Positions 32,076-42,809 are shown, numbered from the stretch's first letter. The stretch: 64,000 nt of DNA from Hyparrhenia diplandra (GCA_015847255.1 JADLZK010012636.1:17403-81402); one strand, 5' to 3'. The notes: generated by a model from the sequence alone, not told the origin. A program made the numbers and translations.

Positions 32076-32937
32076 AGGCTGCTGCCACCGGATCTGAAAG
32101 CTGCCATTGGCGTCGCTGTTAGGAAGGAAACTGCCCGTCTAAAATTGGTAAATACCAAATAATAATCTCAAGAGAAATAACTAGCCGCCACGAATCCACC
32201 AGTCGACGAAGAGGCGGGAGCACGGGCTGCGGCGGCCGGGGGAGCACCTCAGGCCACTCCTCCGCGGCAGCGAAGAGAGGCGCCCGCGCGGCCACCGGTA
32301 TGGAGGTGGACGGACGCTCGATCTTGGGGAGCGCTGCCACCATGGGAGGGCCGCCATCGCCGCCATGTGGATGATGTCGATCGAGGAAGATGCGCCCATT
32401 TGCTCCACGGAGGATGCCGCGGTGCCTCGAGGTGACGGTGACCCACGCGAAGATGCCGCTCAAGAGCGACCCGGGGGGCTGCGACGTCAAGCAAGGCCGG
32501 CTGCCGCCTGCCGGTCTGCCCGATCTGCATTTGGGCGTCCAAAGCGGGGCCGCCCAGGGGGGGCAAGGGCGCCGCCGCCACCTACGCCCTATGCCGTGCC
32601 GCGCCGTCAAGCCACGAGGGCCTCGCCCGGCCCTCGCCACCGCCATCGCCCGAACCGCCCACGACCTTCTTCGCCGTCGAACCCGATGGCAGCGGCCGGC
32701 GCCGTGAAGGGAACCTCCACCCGCTTCCTCCCGATGGAGATCGCGTCGTCGGCGTCGGTGGGGATGTGGGGGGCGCCGCCCGCCCGGTACCCGGGGTGGG
32801 AGAGGGCCGCCGCATGTGCGGGTGGGGGCGGGGGCCCGTGGCATTGCGGGGGGAGGCGCCGCATGGAGTATATAGTAATAGGCACCAGATCCATATGCGA
32901 GGCGAAATTTGTGGACATGAGTGAATGCGGATACTTA
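32076..32937. other. GC-rich unassigned region
   Basis: Open frames up to 241 codons on minus (32844-32119) and 192 on plus, all Arg/Pro/Ala/Gly-rich and mutually overlapping. No recognised domain. Could be another captured gene piece next to the TA tract, but I cannot support a gene. Confidence 0.35.
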
Positions 32938-33143
32938 GGCTAGTCTTAAATGCAAGTTTCATGGGAGTGTCATACACATTAAATGATCGCCACATTAGCA
33001 AAAATCTTGACTTGGCATGGTCATTAAATGAGGAAGTTTCATCGAGATAAGAGAGGAGTTTCCTCCCCATGAAACTCATCCGGCTCGGTTACCTAGTCTA
33101 TAGTCTTGGTAAGCGTGCCATGAAACGATGCATTAAGGCGGCC
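32938..33143. mobile_element. Small MITE (Tourist-like, TTA target)
   Basis: 206 bp. Ends GGCTAGTCTTAAATGCAAG and, complemented, GGCCGCCTTAATGCATCG, both continuing to GTTTCATGG. Flanks TTA (left) and TTC (right) suggest a TTA target duplication with one mutation. Confidence 0.6.
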
Positions 33144-33840
33144 TTCTTTGCCATGCAACTAAAACCCGAAGGAACAATTGCTACCATACGCCTAGGAGTC
33201 CGCCGGAGTTGGAAGCCCTAAGATTTAAGGCAATTCAGGGGCTGCTAATGGGGTTTCGTTTGATCCTTCCCATCGTGGTACGCCCCTAAACCAACCAAGT
33301 ATATAGTGTTACTGATATTGTGCAAAATTTATAGTTTTTTTGCTTAATGTTTGCATTATTAATTTAGTTAGCGTTCATAGGATACCATTTCGTAAAGTCC
33401 GCAAGAAGCGGCGGGTATTCATCTAGTTCTTGTTATGCTAGACACACTACTCAATATTTTGTTTACGGCGGCACTAGCACGGCGGACGGACGTCTTGCGT
33501 CTAGGCGCTTCACGCCTGCCAGCCCCTTGGGCCCACCCGTATCGTCGTGATGCCCCCGCCCGCCACCACGGATTGTGGTGCCCCGCCGCCCGCCGCCCCG
33601 CATCGCGACGCCCTTTGCCCGCCGCCCCGCATCGCGACTCCCCCAATCGACCATGGGGAGCTCTGCGGTTTCGGTCGCGCGGTGGGGCGCCCCCGCCCCT
33701 AGCCAAGGCGGAGCTTCATTTCGACCCGGCCTAGCCATGAGGGAGCTTGACTTCGACCTCGGCTCGACCATGGGAGTGCGTGTAGCGAAGGTGGGAGAAG
33801 AAACACTTGATGCGCTTTTGAAACAGCCGGAAACCAATAG
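33144..33840. other. Unassigned, GC-rich from 33460
   Basis: Includes an 18-bp Pro/Arg-coding phrase repeated (CCGCCGCCCCGCATCGCGAC near 33590 and 33620). Overlapping frames on both strands, none recognised. Confidence 0.35.
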
Positions 33841-33844
33841 TTGA

Positions 33845-34100
33845 AACATACACATGAAAGTAGTTGAAACACTTGAAACACCATTCGAAATACTAGAAAA
33901 ACACACGATCTACTTTTGAAACATCCAAAAAAAGAACGGTTAAAACATACTAATGAAACTAGATGAAACACTTGAAACGCCATTCTAAAACACTAGAAAA
34001 ACACACTTGATCTACTTTTGAAACATCCAAAAAAAACGGTTAAAACATACGACTAAAACTAGATAAAACACTTGGAACATCCCTTCTTCAAACACACTTG
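33845..34100. repeat. 100-bp tandem repeat rich in GAAAC
   Basis: ACTTGAAAC / ACTTGGAAC starts at 33871, 33970 and 34070, giving a period of about 100 bp for two and a bit copies. Shared phrases: CATCCAAAAAAA, ACGGTTAAAACATAC, ACTAGAAAAACACAC. The GAAAC theme continues irregularly to 34370. Confidence 0.8.
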
Positions 34101-34720
34101 AAACTATTGCACCCATCCGTAAACATCGAATAAAACACATACCACATATGTGCGAAACACATGCAACACTCGGATAAACACGATTGCAATTTGCATCAAG
34201 AAAAAAAAAGATGAAACATATCTCTCAAACATGTGTAACACTCAAAATGTACTATTGCATCATGCCTCGGAAACAAATGTAACATATCTCGATCTACTTT
34301 TACAATATACAAATGGTTCGGTTGAAATATACCTCTCAAACATACGAAACAATGAAACAATCAAATGAAACATTCGAGGGAAAAAAAAAAGCATGTCGTG
34401 GGCGCTCCGGCGGGTGGGAGGGAGCTGCATGCCCGGGCGGGCCTGTGGGATTGGTGACCGGTCGGTGGGAGCACGGGGGCGGCGCCTCCCGGCGACCTAG
34501 GGCGGGCAGAGCTCGAGAGAGGACCCGGCGGCGCGACGGAGGCCGAAAGCAACATGCACGGCAAGGTGCAGCAGCAGCACGGTCAAGGGAAGCGCGGCGG
34601 CGCCGATTCCGCCCGCAATGCGGGCGGGGAGCCCGTGGCGGTGGCGCTGGCGGAGGTGCGAAAATTGAAGCTTCGGTATGTGAAATGACGGTCGGCATGC
34701 AAATCGTCGGTTAGTCGGTT
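34101..34720. other. GAAAC-rich tail then GC-rich stretch, unassigned
   Basis: AT-rich to 34390, then GC-rich to 34670 with open frames on both strands. Probably internal sequence of the CACTA-type element whose right end is at 34875. Confidence 0.35.
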
Positions 34721-34875
34721 CGTATTATGAACCGGGGAATAGAAATACCTCTTTAATCCCGGTTGCCCAAACCCGGACTAAAGGGGACCTTTAGTTCGGA
34801 TGAGCAATCCCGGTTGGGAAACCAGGACTAAAGAGGGGTTCTGAACTGGTATTGTATGTCTTTCGTGTACTAGTG
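34721..34875. mobile_element. CACTA-type transposon right terminus
   Basis: Complement starts CACTAGTACACGAAAG and then has inverted and direct copies of TTTAGTCC(T/G)GGTTT and CAACCGGGATT, the typical subterminal palindromes of grass CACTA elements. The matching left end could not be fixed; a CACTA at 33446 does not share further sequence or a target duplication. Confidence 0.65.
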
Positions 34876-34888
34876 AAGGTCGAGAGCT

Positions 34889-34974
34889 AGTTGGGGGTAC
34901 AGCGCCGCGCGTGCCGCTCAGGAAGAGCGGCGTGTCGCGGGGTGGGTTGGAAGCCGGCGGGGTGGTTTGCCATG
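34889..34974 (-). pseudogene. Short non-USP frame downstream of the duplicated USP start codon
   Basis: From the conserved ATG at 34974-34972 on minus the frame begins MANHPAGFQPTPRHAALPE and stops after about 28 codons. It shows no USP similarity, so the duplicated promoter is fused to foreign sequence. Whether it is transcribed is unknown. Confidence 0.4.
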
Positions 34975-35330
34975 GCTCGCTAGCTACGTACTACCTCTGG
35001 CTGGCTGGGTGGGTGGTTCCTCTCCTCGGATCCCTCTCGATCAAGGTTGGACTTGGACAGTGGGACAGGTACCTCTAGCTCGCTCGCTCGCTTTCCTGGG
35101 TTCCTTCCTTGTACAGCACGCACGCAGGAACAAGCAGAATCACTCACTCGCGGCGAGCCTAGAAGACACGACACACTTGGCGACAATGGCAGGCAGCTGA
35201 TGCTGATCCTCACTCAACTCCACCGGTTTCGCAGCGCCCTCTGGCTGCTGCTGATCCTAATAATAATGCAATGCAATTATGCAAAGCCAGTGGGGTGGAA
35301 TTCCGCGGGCAGCTTCCGTGGACGACGAAG
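34960..35330 (-). repeat. Duplicate of the USP 5' region (promoter/5'UTR up to ATG)
   Basis: Shares long blocks in order with 220-600: GCCATGGCTCGC, CCTCTGG, GATCCCTCTCGATC, AAGGTTGGACTTGGACAG, CTTTCCTGGGTTCCTTCCTT, GGCGAGCCTAGAAGACACG, AATGCAATGCAATTATGCAA. Same orientation as the gene at 1-226. Left of the ATG (34974) the sequence no longer encodes a USP: the minus frame reads about 28 unrelated codons to a stop. Confidence 0.88.
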
Positions 35331-35883
35331 AGAGCCCGCACAGACCGAGACTCTTCACTCACTCGTGCTGACTGACTGACTGACTGCGACGACAAGAGAG
35401 CCCGTTTTCCGGGTGGTGCTAGACGCTCTCGGCGACTCAGAAGAAATCTGTACATGGCGTGCGTGCAGCCGTCCGCCGACCGCACACGGTTCAAGAAATT
35501 GGACCGAATTACTTATTTTGGGCCTTCCCGTGCGATTTGGGGACTGTTTGTTTCGATGCACCTGGGCCTTCCTTCCCGTATTAGAGATTAGTACCTGGGC
35601 CTACAATCAAGTTTTTTGAAAGAATACATTGGGCCCTCAATTAAGCAGCCTGCTGCTATTGGAGTTGGGTGCCCAAAGCAAAAACTGGAGTTACAACAAC
35701 ACACGCCAGCAAAAAAATGCACACCACTAAAATCTGGCCCACATCCACTCAAAGGAAAGCTTAAATCTGGCCCACTCAAAGAATGTTGTCTTTTTTTTTT
35801 TTTTTTTGATAGTCTTGACCAGGCAACAAAATCTCACCACAGACAACCCAATTTAGACGTACGGTAATCATCACTTAAACGTA
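35331..35883. other. Diverged continuation of the USP upstream duplicate and unassigned intergenic DNA
   Basis: Has a short (GACT)n run at about 35367-35386 and a poly-T run at 35791-35807. A TCTGGCCCAC phrase is repeated near 35735 and 35766. No gene seen. Confidence 0.4.
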
Positions 35884-36122
35884 CTCCCTCCGTCTTAAAA
35901 AAAAAAGTATCGTTTTAGGTTTTGTAGACTCATCGTTTAACCATACGTCTTATTTAAATTATTTGTATAATTTTTTTTTTGTTATGACTTATTTCATCAA
36001 TAGAGATACTTTAACAATGATTTATTTATTTTATAATTTGCATAATTTTTTTTGAATAAGACGAGCGGTCAAACATGATGTTTGAAAAACCTAAAACGAC
36101 AATCTTTTTAGGATGGAGGGAG
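35884..36122. mobile_element. Stowaway MITE
   Basis: CTCCCTCCGTCTTAAAA at the left and, on the complement, CTCCCTCCATCCTAAAA at the right. TA on both sides. 239 bp. Confidence 0.93.
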
Positions 36123-36627
36123 TATCAGGGAGTATTAGGGGACGTACGGACGGCCAGCGTGGATGACAGGTGTTTCTTCTAATCAATCCTGTCTAGTGCT
36201 AGAGCCAGTGCATCCCCTAAACAAGACCTACAACAAAGTTATTTTCTATTTATTGACATTTGATAAAGGAACTTTTTGTTGACAATTTCGTTTCTTGTAA
36301 CCCAAAGTACATAGGTCCTTGTACTTGCCCATATATAGATAAAATAATTAGCACAAGTAGTGCAATTAGCACATGTTTCTAGGTACCAGCTTCATCTAGT
36401 GCTCGAGATGTCCATAGGTAGGTCTTGTCATTTGCACAATTGCACATGTGCGGGTTTTTTTTTTGTTTTTTTTTTTTTTTGCGACCAATATGTCCGGTAG
36501 TTTGGCACTTCACATTACGTAGTAACAGGTTGTTGTCTGTCGGTGGTTTTAGAACAACCTCCCTCCTATTTTGGCCCTTCAATACATACCTAGAAGCACA
36601 AATATCCTTTTTCAAACAACAAATATA
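36123..36627. other. Intergenic, nothing recognised
   Basis: Includes poly-T tracts at 36456-36480; open frames across them are composition artefacts. Confidence 0.4.
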
Positions 36628-36886
36628 CTCCCTCCGTTCATCAATCTCCTTCGTTTAAGCATTGTGCACATAGACCAAGAAACACTCATGGACCACGTCC
36701 TTTACAATAAATCTGTGATCTAATTAATGTGCATGTCTGCATACAGCCAAGGAGCAGCCACAAACCCTCGCATGCAACCAATCTTAATTTTAGGCAGGAG
36801 TCACACACTGTGGACCACTTTAGACGAAAGGAGATTGTTGAAAAAAAAAATTTGCTTAGACGAAGGAGATAAATGGATGGAGGGAG
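36628..36886. mobile_element. Stowaway MITE
   Basis: Ends CTCCCTCCGTTCATCAATCT and complement CTCCCTCCATCCATTTATCT; TA on both sides. 259 bp. Confidence 0.92.
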
Positions 36887-37325
36887 TAAAAATGAATCAT
36901 TCAAAATCTTACAATGGAGGACTCAGGGCCCAGCGACCTTGGGCCTCCGCCCGTGTTCATCGGTGTTCGACTCTATTGAATGTAATTCATGTGCAGCCCA
37001 TATATAAAGGGAATTAGGCCTACTCAGCTAAAAAAAAAGGCTGTAACGATGGGTGATGGTGGTGGCCCCATTGCTATTTAATGCACCGCAGGGGAGCAAC
37101 CGCCAATAGCAGGCACTGCACAGCCTCCTTGGACCTGGCATTTCGCCTGCCGCCGCTATACATGAGCAAAACTAGCCCGCCCAAGCCCGACGGGTTTTGA
37201 AAATAAATTCAAATAAAAGGTGAAAATTCATGAAATATAGTAAAAAGTATGAAAAAATATCCAAACTTGGACATGGAGCTCTCAGTACTGTATCTAAGCT
37301 ACGAGAAAAAAATTATGAAGCCAAA
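36887..37325. other. Intergenic to CACTA subterminal transition
   Basis: 37200-37325 is AT-rich and precedes the TTTGCCGAG array, probably part of the same element. No coding signal. Confidence 0.4.
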
Positions 37326-38013
37326 ATAAAAAAACTTAGTTTGCCGAGGGGTGGGTGTTTGGTTCTCGGCTAAGAGCCACTGGCGGGCTCTCGGCAAAGG
37401 GTAAGGATTTGCCGAGAGTCAACCTTGGCCATCGGCAAAGGTATTGCCACATGGCGTTTCGCGAGACAATGTCGTTTTTGTACAAAAAAAAAAATCTTTG
37501 TCGAGAGCTCCTGTCTGTGGCCCTCGACAATGGGTAGGACACGTGGCGCTCCACGAGATGTCGTTTTTTTTTTTGTAAAATAAAAAAGGAAATTCTTTGT
37601 CGAGAGGCCCGGGCCGGGCCCTCGGCAAAGGGTAGGACACGTGGCCCGGGTGATGAGTTCTTTGGAAAAAAACAAAAACAAATCGTTGACGAGAGATCTC
37701 CGTTTCAGGCCCTCGGCAAAGATGTCATTCTTTGCTGAGGGCCACACGTCCCTCCCTCGGCAAAGGCAGCGTGATGAACGGCGTCGAGGTTCGCGGACCT
37801 CTACCGAGGGGCGTGTGCGTGCCGAAGGGCTGGTGCTCGGCAAGGTTTGCTTTACCGGGGGGCGAGATTTGCCGAGGGTCTCGCTCTCGGCTTTGCCGAG
37901 GGTGCGGCGTCGGCAAGCACGCCGTCGGCAAAAGAATCGCTTTGCCGAGCCGTATTTTTTCGGCTCTCGGCAAAACATTGTACTCTCTCGGCGCGGCTGA
38001 GTTTCCCTTAGTG
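37326..38013. mobile_element. CACTA-type transposon fragment with TTTGCCGAG subterminal array
   Basis: TTTGCCGAG or its complement CTCGGCAAA occurs more than a dozen times, in both orientations. The right end TAGTG (38009-38013), complemented, reads CACTAAGGGAAACTC, a typical CACTA terminus. The long minus frame across it (38062-37370) merely translates the array. No left CACTA end was identified, and no transposase. Confidence 0.75.
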
Positions 38014-38560
38014 AGAAGCCATATCTATGTGTATAGAAGATGGGTGAAGATATATATTGCATGAATCATATATAAGAGAAATATATTTAAAATGTGTTTA
38101 AGACACACACATTCATGTTGTGTAATACATAAAAATAAAAAATCCACCATTCTTAGTCCAATATAATCTAAGCAACCACACATTTCTATGCTTATTTTTA
38201 AAACATGGAATATCTACATATTTTACCATTGCAAAAATCATAGAAAAAATGTGTCAGAAAAACTTATGTCAAGATAAATAAAAATGTCAAGATAATAAAG
38301 CATGGACTGGTCTATATTATTTACCATGAAAGATTAGAAGATAAAGTTGCTAACCTTTAAAAGAAAAAGATCCCCCTTCTGCAAAGTTGCTACTCCAGCC
38401 CCTGGACAGGGAACATTAGTCCCAGTTGTTAGGTCCAACTAGGGCTAAGTCCTCTAGCCCAGGCTAAAAAATGGTCCGGACAAAAGCCCTATACCAAAAG
38501 TCTGTTCTCTACTTGCTTCACCCTCACCGTCGTCTTGTTCCCCTCCCGCACATTCTCGCT
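38014..38560. other. AT-rich intergenic
   Basis: No gene. A phrase TAGTCCCAGTTGTTAGGTCC (about 38420) resembles subterminal palindromes of CACTA elements and may be a remnant. Confidence 0.35.
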
Positions 38561-39025
38561 CGATCGATCAATGGGGTTATTGAGAACAATTGAGCAAGAA
38601 AAGTCTCCTTTGCATTGGTCTTTAATCTGGATTACTACTCAGAAATAAACAATAGAGTTGGACTGTACTCTCTCTGTCCCATGGAGTTTGTCGTTTTTGA
38701 CTTTTAAATTTCATGTTTGACCATCCATCTTATTCAAAATATTTATGCAAATCATAAAATAAATTAATCAATATTCAAGTATCTTTATTGATAAAATAAG
38801 TCATAAAAATAAATTATATTTGTATAAAAAATTTGAATAAGGCGAAGCATTGAAAAAAGATGGCGCGGAATCGGGGTGACAAACTCAATGGGACGGAGGG
38901 GAGTATTAAGTATTGTAAGCCAGGTCATACATCCTCTCCAAGAAAAAAAGTATACAATTCTGCCTCACTTGTACTTCATGTCGGCGATGTTAATTTTTCC
39001 GCAACCACTCATGTCGCATTATAAT
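38561..39025. repeat. Local duplication, copy 1 (contains Stowaway, lacks SINE)
   Basis: From CGATCGATCAATGGGGTTATT through GTCTCCTTTGCATTGGTC and CTACTCAGAAATAAA to CATGTCGCATTATAAT. The same order is seen in copy 2 at 39026-39570. Confidence 0.85.
38668..38903. mobile_element. Stowaway MITE in duplication copy 1
   Basis: Ends CTCTCTCTGTCCCATGGAG and complement CTCCCCTCCGTCCCATTGAG; TA both sides (38666-38667, 38904-38905). The empty site is visible in copy 2 (GGACTGTATTCAGTATTG near 39440). Confidence 0.92.
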
Positions 39026-39570
39026 TGCTCGATCGATTAATGGGGTTATTGAAAACAATTACGAATTGGCTTGTAGTATAATGGTAGGGCGGTCCGGTGA
39101 GGCGCTACCCACCGGGGAATCAAATCTAGTGCTCGCACCTTTTCCTAGGATTTTCTAGGATTTACCGGCGTCATGCATTCGGTGGTAGCGGCGTTCCCGT
39201 CGGCGGCGAGGCGCCAATGGTGACCGGGAATCTCGGATCTGCGGTGCTCGGTTCTTCGGAGGTGCTTCATAGGGGTAGGGTTTGCGTGACGTGTATTCAT
39301 AGGGGTGAGTGTGCGTGCGTGTTATGAGTGTCTGCGTTGTACTGTTTAATTCTAAAAAAAAAAAAACAATTGACCAAGAAAAGTCTCCTTTGCATTGGTC
39401 TTTAATCTGGATTACTACTCAGAAATAAATAATAGAGTTGGACTGTATTCAGTATTGTAAAGCCAGGTCGTGCATCCTCTCAAGAAAAAAAAAAATACAA
39501 TTCTGCCTCACATGTACTTCATGTCGGCGATGTTAATTTTTCGCAAGCACTCATGTCGCATTATAATTCG
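39026..39570. repeat. Local duplication, copy 2 (contains SINE, lacks Stowaway)
   Basis: Shares with copy 1 the phrases ATGGGGTTATTGA(A/G)AACAATT, GTCTCCTTTGCATTGGTC, ATTCTGCCTCAC, GTACTTCATGTCGGCGATG and CATGTCGCATTATAATT. Confidence 0.85.
39061..39362 (+). mobile_element. tRNA-derived SINE
   Basis: Head has box A-like TGGCTTGTAGTATAATGG and box B-like GGGGAATCAAATC (39114-39126), body of about 230 bp and a terminal oligo-A tail after GTTTAATTCT. Flanked by a 9-bp duplication AAAACAATT (39052-39060, 39363-39371). Copy 1 of the local duplication holds the unoccupied site. Confidence 0.85.
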
Positions 39571-39670
39571 TGTAAGCCAACTGGCAGAACCACCGCATCG
39601 GTGAGAGCCAGAAGCAAGCAGTTTGTCGTGAGATATATCCGTGATCACTGACTTCTCCCTCGCCGACGTC

Positions 39671-40052
39671 GTCGCCATGTTCCCGTCCCGCACATGCAGC
39701 CTCGCTCGATCGATCCAATGCCATCATATGCATATGCTTTGCAGGCTGGAATGACCGAATGAGTATTGTCTTACTGAATAAGGAGGATCCTTGGACTGAA
39801 GAAATGGAACACGTAGTTTCGACGGCAGGCTTCGGTAAGTAGGTAGAGGCGACGCCCGCACCCCCGCCTGTCGCCATGTTCCCGTCCCGCACATGCAGCC
39901 TCGCTCGATCGATCCAATGCCATCATATGCATATGCTTTGCAGGCTGGAATGACCGAATGAGTATTGTCTTACTGAATAAGGAGGATCCTTGGACTGAAG
40001 AAATGGAACACGTAGTTTCGACGGCAGGCTTCGGTAAGTAGGTAGGCGACGC
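39671..40052. repeat. 199-bp tandem duplication
   Basis: GTCGCCATGTTCCCGTCCCG starts at 39671 and 39870. Both copies run through CATCATATGCATATGCTTTG and GGAGGATCCTTGGACTGAAG to CTTCGGTAAGTAGGTAG. Only one or two differences over about 175 bp, so it is recent. Followed by poly-C and the LINE. Confidence 0.9.
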
Positions 40053-40149
40053 CCCCCCCCCCCCGCCCGCCCGCCCTTCCCTCCGCCGTCCTCCCCACTC
40101 CCTCCAGCCCCCTCCCGCACTTCTTCCACCTCTCCCCACCACCCAGGCT

Positions 40150-42760
40150 ACGGATGCTTTTCGCGAGCTCTCGCCCCATACCCTGGATGCGGGTTGCCCG
40201 GATCGGGGTACCCGCCGCCGCCATGGTGCAAGGATCCCCATCCACCACCGGTCCTGGGCCGAGGATTGGAGGAGGAGGACCTCCTCAGCGCGACCATCCG
40301 CCTCACCCGAGCTCGGCGGTGCCCCGGGTTGGAGGCGTCGGCGAGGAGGCGTCGCGTCGGCATACGCCCTTGCGGCGATGGATGCCGGCGACACCTCTCC
40401 TCCGTCCTCCTGGCTGCTGGAGATGCTCAGCCTCGGCGGTGGAGGCAAGCTGCCTGAGCGATTGGGAGGAGTCCGACTCCGACATCGGCGAGACCGCCGT
40501 TCCCCACCCCGGGTGACAAGGGCAAGTCGGCGGTTCGGGCGGTCAAGAAGAAGAAGAAGCGGTGAGGAAGAACTCCTCCACCTTCATGGCGGCCGTCCGA
40601 CAAGCGTACTGCGCTGCTGCCTCGCCCGGTCGCCGTCGGGTGGAAAGCGTCGGTCGCGCCCCATCTCGGTCGGGGACCGTCTCTCGCCGGCGGGCGCTCG
40701 GCGTAAGCCACCCGGCAGGCGAGGCTCACCGGACGCCGAGGGATTCTTCACCGTTCGCAGCCGGAAAGAAGGCCGTTCGCCGCCGTCCCCTCGATGCCCA
40801 GTGCCGGCGGAACTGCAAGGCGATCTTTAAGCGCCCGGTCGGGGCGTCTTCCATCGATACGCGTACCCGCCTAGTTGCTTCTCCTGCCTCGGCGAGGGCG
40901 CCGGCGCCGCTGCTGCCCATTGGATGCCCGCCCAAAGCCGGGGGCAAGCGTCGCCACTCTCTGCGATGGGCCGGCGCCCGGCGTCTCCGTCGCCGCGGCG
41001 GCAACCCGCGGCACTCACGGCGGCTCCCTCTGTTGATACCGTGGTGGGGCGGTACCTCCCTCTCCTCGGGCTCCCACAAAGTACTCGGCGTCGGGACATT
41101 GGCCGGGCGCCGGGGATCCGCCTACTCCAGCGACACCATCGTGGGGGCGGGCAACTTCGTCTCTGGTGACGCCTCGTCGGGGTGACCCGGTGGCGTTGGC
41201 GCTGCCCACCATGCGCCGCCACCTCCTCCTCCACCACCCACGGCACCTCCAAGCTTCGCCCCAGCACTCCAACAACGACTCTTCCGCCGCGGCAGGCGAC
41301 GGGGGGAGGTGTCCTCGGCGGTCACGGTGGAACAACGTTGGGCTCGCCCCAAAGGCGAGTGGTCATCCCTCGCTCGGAGGTCGGGGGGCGGAGCGGGGGG
41401 GCTCGGGCTATCTCTCGGCATTCGTCGGTGGGGAACGCCCACCCGTGTCCACCAACATGGTTACCAATCTGGCTGCAGCAGCGCCTCGCCATAGCGCCGG
41501 ATGATGTCACCGTCAGGATCCTTGAGCTAGGCGTCTTCGTTCTGCACTTCCGACATCAGTTCGACCGGGACCGTGTGCTTCAGACCACGGCCGGCGGCGA
41601 GCTTGCCCCTACGGCGGCAAGCCGTGGATGCGGACCCTGCGCTCCATCCCAGGGACCTTCCACTTCAACGGTTCCTGGCGCTCAAAGTGCCGCTGCCGCA
41701 TAAGGAACCACGACCGTCGCTTCGCCGGCGATCTGGGACATGCCTGCGCCAACATCCGAGAAACCGACTGCGAGACATCGGAGGGCGGCGACTTCGAGAA
41801 TACTTCATAATGGTTTGGTGTAAGCACCCCAACTTCATCGGCGCTCAAGGTCATCTTCATCGGACGGCGCGCGATCATTCAGCCAACGGCGGCGCCTTCC
41901 TCCGGGCATGATGTACATGGTGCGTGTTCGCCTAATTGCTTAGGGACTTTTCAAAGCCCAAGCGACGAGCCCTCACGCCTCTACCAGGTGCGGAGTTCGG
42001 ATCATGTCCTCTGGATGTGGATTCGGCTACACCTCTAGGCACAGGCGGGCTCTCTACACCGTGGCCGAGCACCTTGGCGCCACTTCACTACTCGGCTCCA
42101 CGGTGGCGCCCGGCGGCTGTGTACACTTTCGACTTCGGGGTGGCCTCGCCTACCGGGCGGGGAACTGGAGAACACGGCTTGGGCTTATTTGGGCGACATG
42201 CTCCCACCGGCCTCGCCCGATCGCGGCCACCATCACGGCGCCTCCATGCGGGTGCCGCTTTGGCTGCGAACACCGCGCCGGCCCCCCTGCTGCTGCATCT
42301 ATGGCGGCGTTCATCGAGTCCATCACCCGCCCTTTGGAAACACCGCCGGCCCGAGCCGCCGAGACATCGTAACTCGGCGCTGGTCGCTTGCTTGATTGGA
42401 AGCTTCGAAGCAGCGGCTAGCCCGGAAAATCGGCCGTGGCCTTCGGCGGAGAGATAGGCGGCGAGTATCTTGAACAAATGGGAGGGGCGCGGGGCGATGC
42501 ACCCTCGGACCTCTCTGCCGGATCGGGACTGGTGGCGCTTCCATGCTCGCCCGGTGGCGGCGTTCCTACCATCGGTAGGAAGGTATCGCGGACTTTTCCG
42601 CTCATGCGCCCGGTGCCATCCTGGGTGGCCGATGACTGTGTTAGGCATTTGGCGTTCCTCATCGCAACATTGTTCTTCATGGATCCGACCCCCTTCTTCT
42701 GGAACGCCGCGCGGCCCGAACGGTCGAGGCGCGTCGCGATCTGATGCGGTCATTGGTGGG
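40150..42760 (+). pseudogene. LINE ORF1-like region
   Basis: Arg/Pro/Ala-rich frames on both strands. At 41.5-41.7 kb plus frames read LGVFVLHFRHQFDRDRVL and IPGTFHFNGSW, which has the FxxxFxxxxDRDRVL look of the DUF4283 domain found in plant LINE ORF1 proteins. Possible zinc-knuckle remnants at 40.6 kb are too damaged to call. No single frame spans the region. Confidence 0.45.
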
Positions 42761-42809
42761 CGACCACCGTACCTCTATGTGTGTGTATTCGGGGAGTCAA
42801 AGCGGAAAG

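Noticed and set aside
32119..32844. 241-codon minus-strand open frame
   Set aside because: Overlaps equally open frames on the other strand, Arg/Pro-rich, no domain. Not supported as a gene.
33446..34875. A full CACTA element from CACTACTC at 33446 to TAGTG at 34875
   Set aside because: The two ends share only CACTA and the flanking triplets differ (ACA, AAG).
37370..38062. 230-codon minus-strand open frame
   Set aside because: Translation of the TTTGCCGAG repeat array of a CACTA element.
39061..39140. Possible tRNA gene
   Set aside because: Box A and B are present but no cloverleaf could be drawn, and it is followed by a SINE body, poly-A and target duplication. It is the SINE head.
40150..42760. 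Many Arg/Pro-rich frames as host genes
   Set aside because: They overlap on both strands, lie upstream of a LINE endonuclease on the same strand, and fit a decayed ORF1.
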